Shown piece by piece: positions 7,306-7,360 of a stretch of DNA of 7,360 nt. The notes below the pieces were generated by a model that saw only the letters and a program-made list of their open reading frames with translations, did no database searches and was not told the DNA's origin. Position 1 is the first letter of the stretch, and each line of letters starts with the position of its first letter. A program made the position numbers and the translations under genes. Source of the stretch: Acidobacteriota bacterium (GTDB taxonomy: Bacteria; Acidobacteriota; Terriglobia; Acidoferrales; UBA7541); the NCBI GenBank assembly GCA_019239815.1, contig JAFAZL010000629.1:1-7360 (forward strand), given 5' to 3'.

Positions 7306-7360
7306 GGAATCGGGCCTCATGGTAATAGAACGAACCCACCATCCACTGGCGCCGGCCAAC

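Overview
All five recognisable genes in this window lie on the minus strand, so transcription runs from the right edge to the left edge. The signal peptidase, RNase III and AsmA-type envelope protein point to a Gram-negative (diderm) bacterium. The two secreted, Gln/Pro/Ser-rich tetratricopeptide-repeat (TPR) proteins, the moderately high GC and the AsmA style together suggest an Acidobacteriota member (Koribacter/Terriglobia-like). That assignment is inference from protein style, not a database match.

Layout in transcription order. At 7277-7305 there is a good sigma70-like promoter. Gene 1 (5506-7185) encodes an exported protein with a central domain that looks like a zinc-peptidase fold whose HExxH motif has become HAYLH, followed by C-terminal TPRs. 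After 134 nt comes gene 2 (4445-5371), a second exported TPR protein with a Gln-rich linker and a very clear Shine-Dalgarno site. After 55 nt comes rnc (3655-4389), a complete ribonuclease III with all catalytic acidic residues. Only 9 nt later comes lepB (2794-3645), a type I signal peptidase with an intact Ser/Lys dyad. After 88 nt comes an 884-residue AsmA-family protein (51-2705), which ends 50 nt before the left edge.

rnc and lepB are almost certainly co-transcribed. The other gaps (55, 88 and 134 nt) contain no convincing terminator, so one long transcript is possible but not shown. The shared theme is the cell envelope: two periplasmic TPR proteins, the peptidase that would process their signal peptides, and an inner-membrane-anchored AsmA protein. 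RNase III is the housekeeping exception. No tRNA, rRNA, CRISPR array, insertion sequence or phage gene was seen, and no stretch over 300 bases lacks a gene.

I see no evidence for a wholly new multi-gene system. The most interesting item is the apparent inactivated metallopeptidase motif in the first gene.
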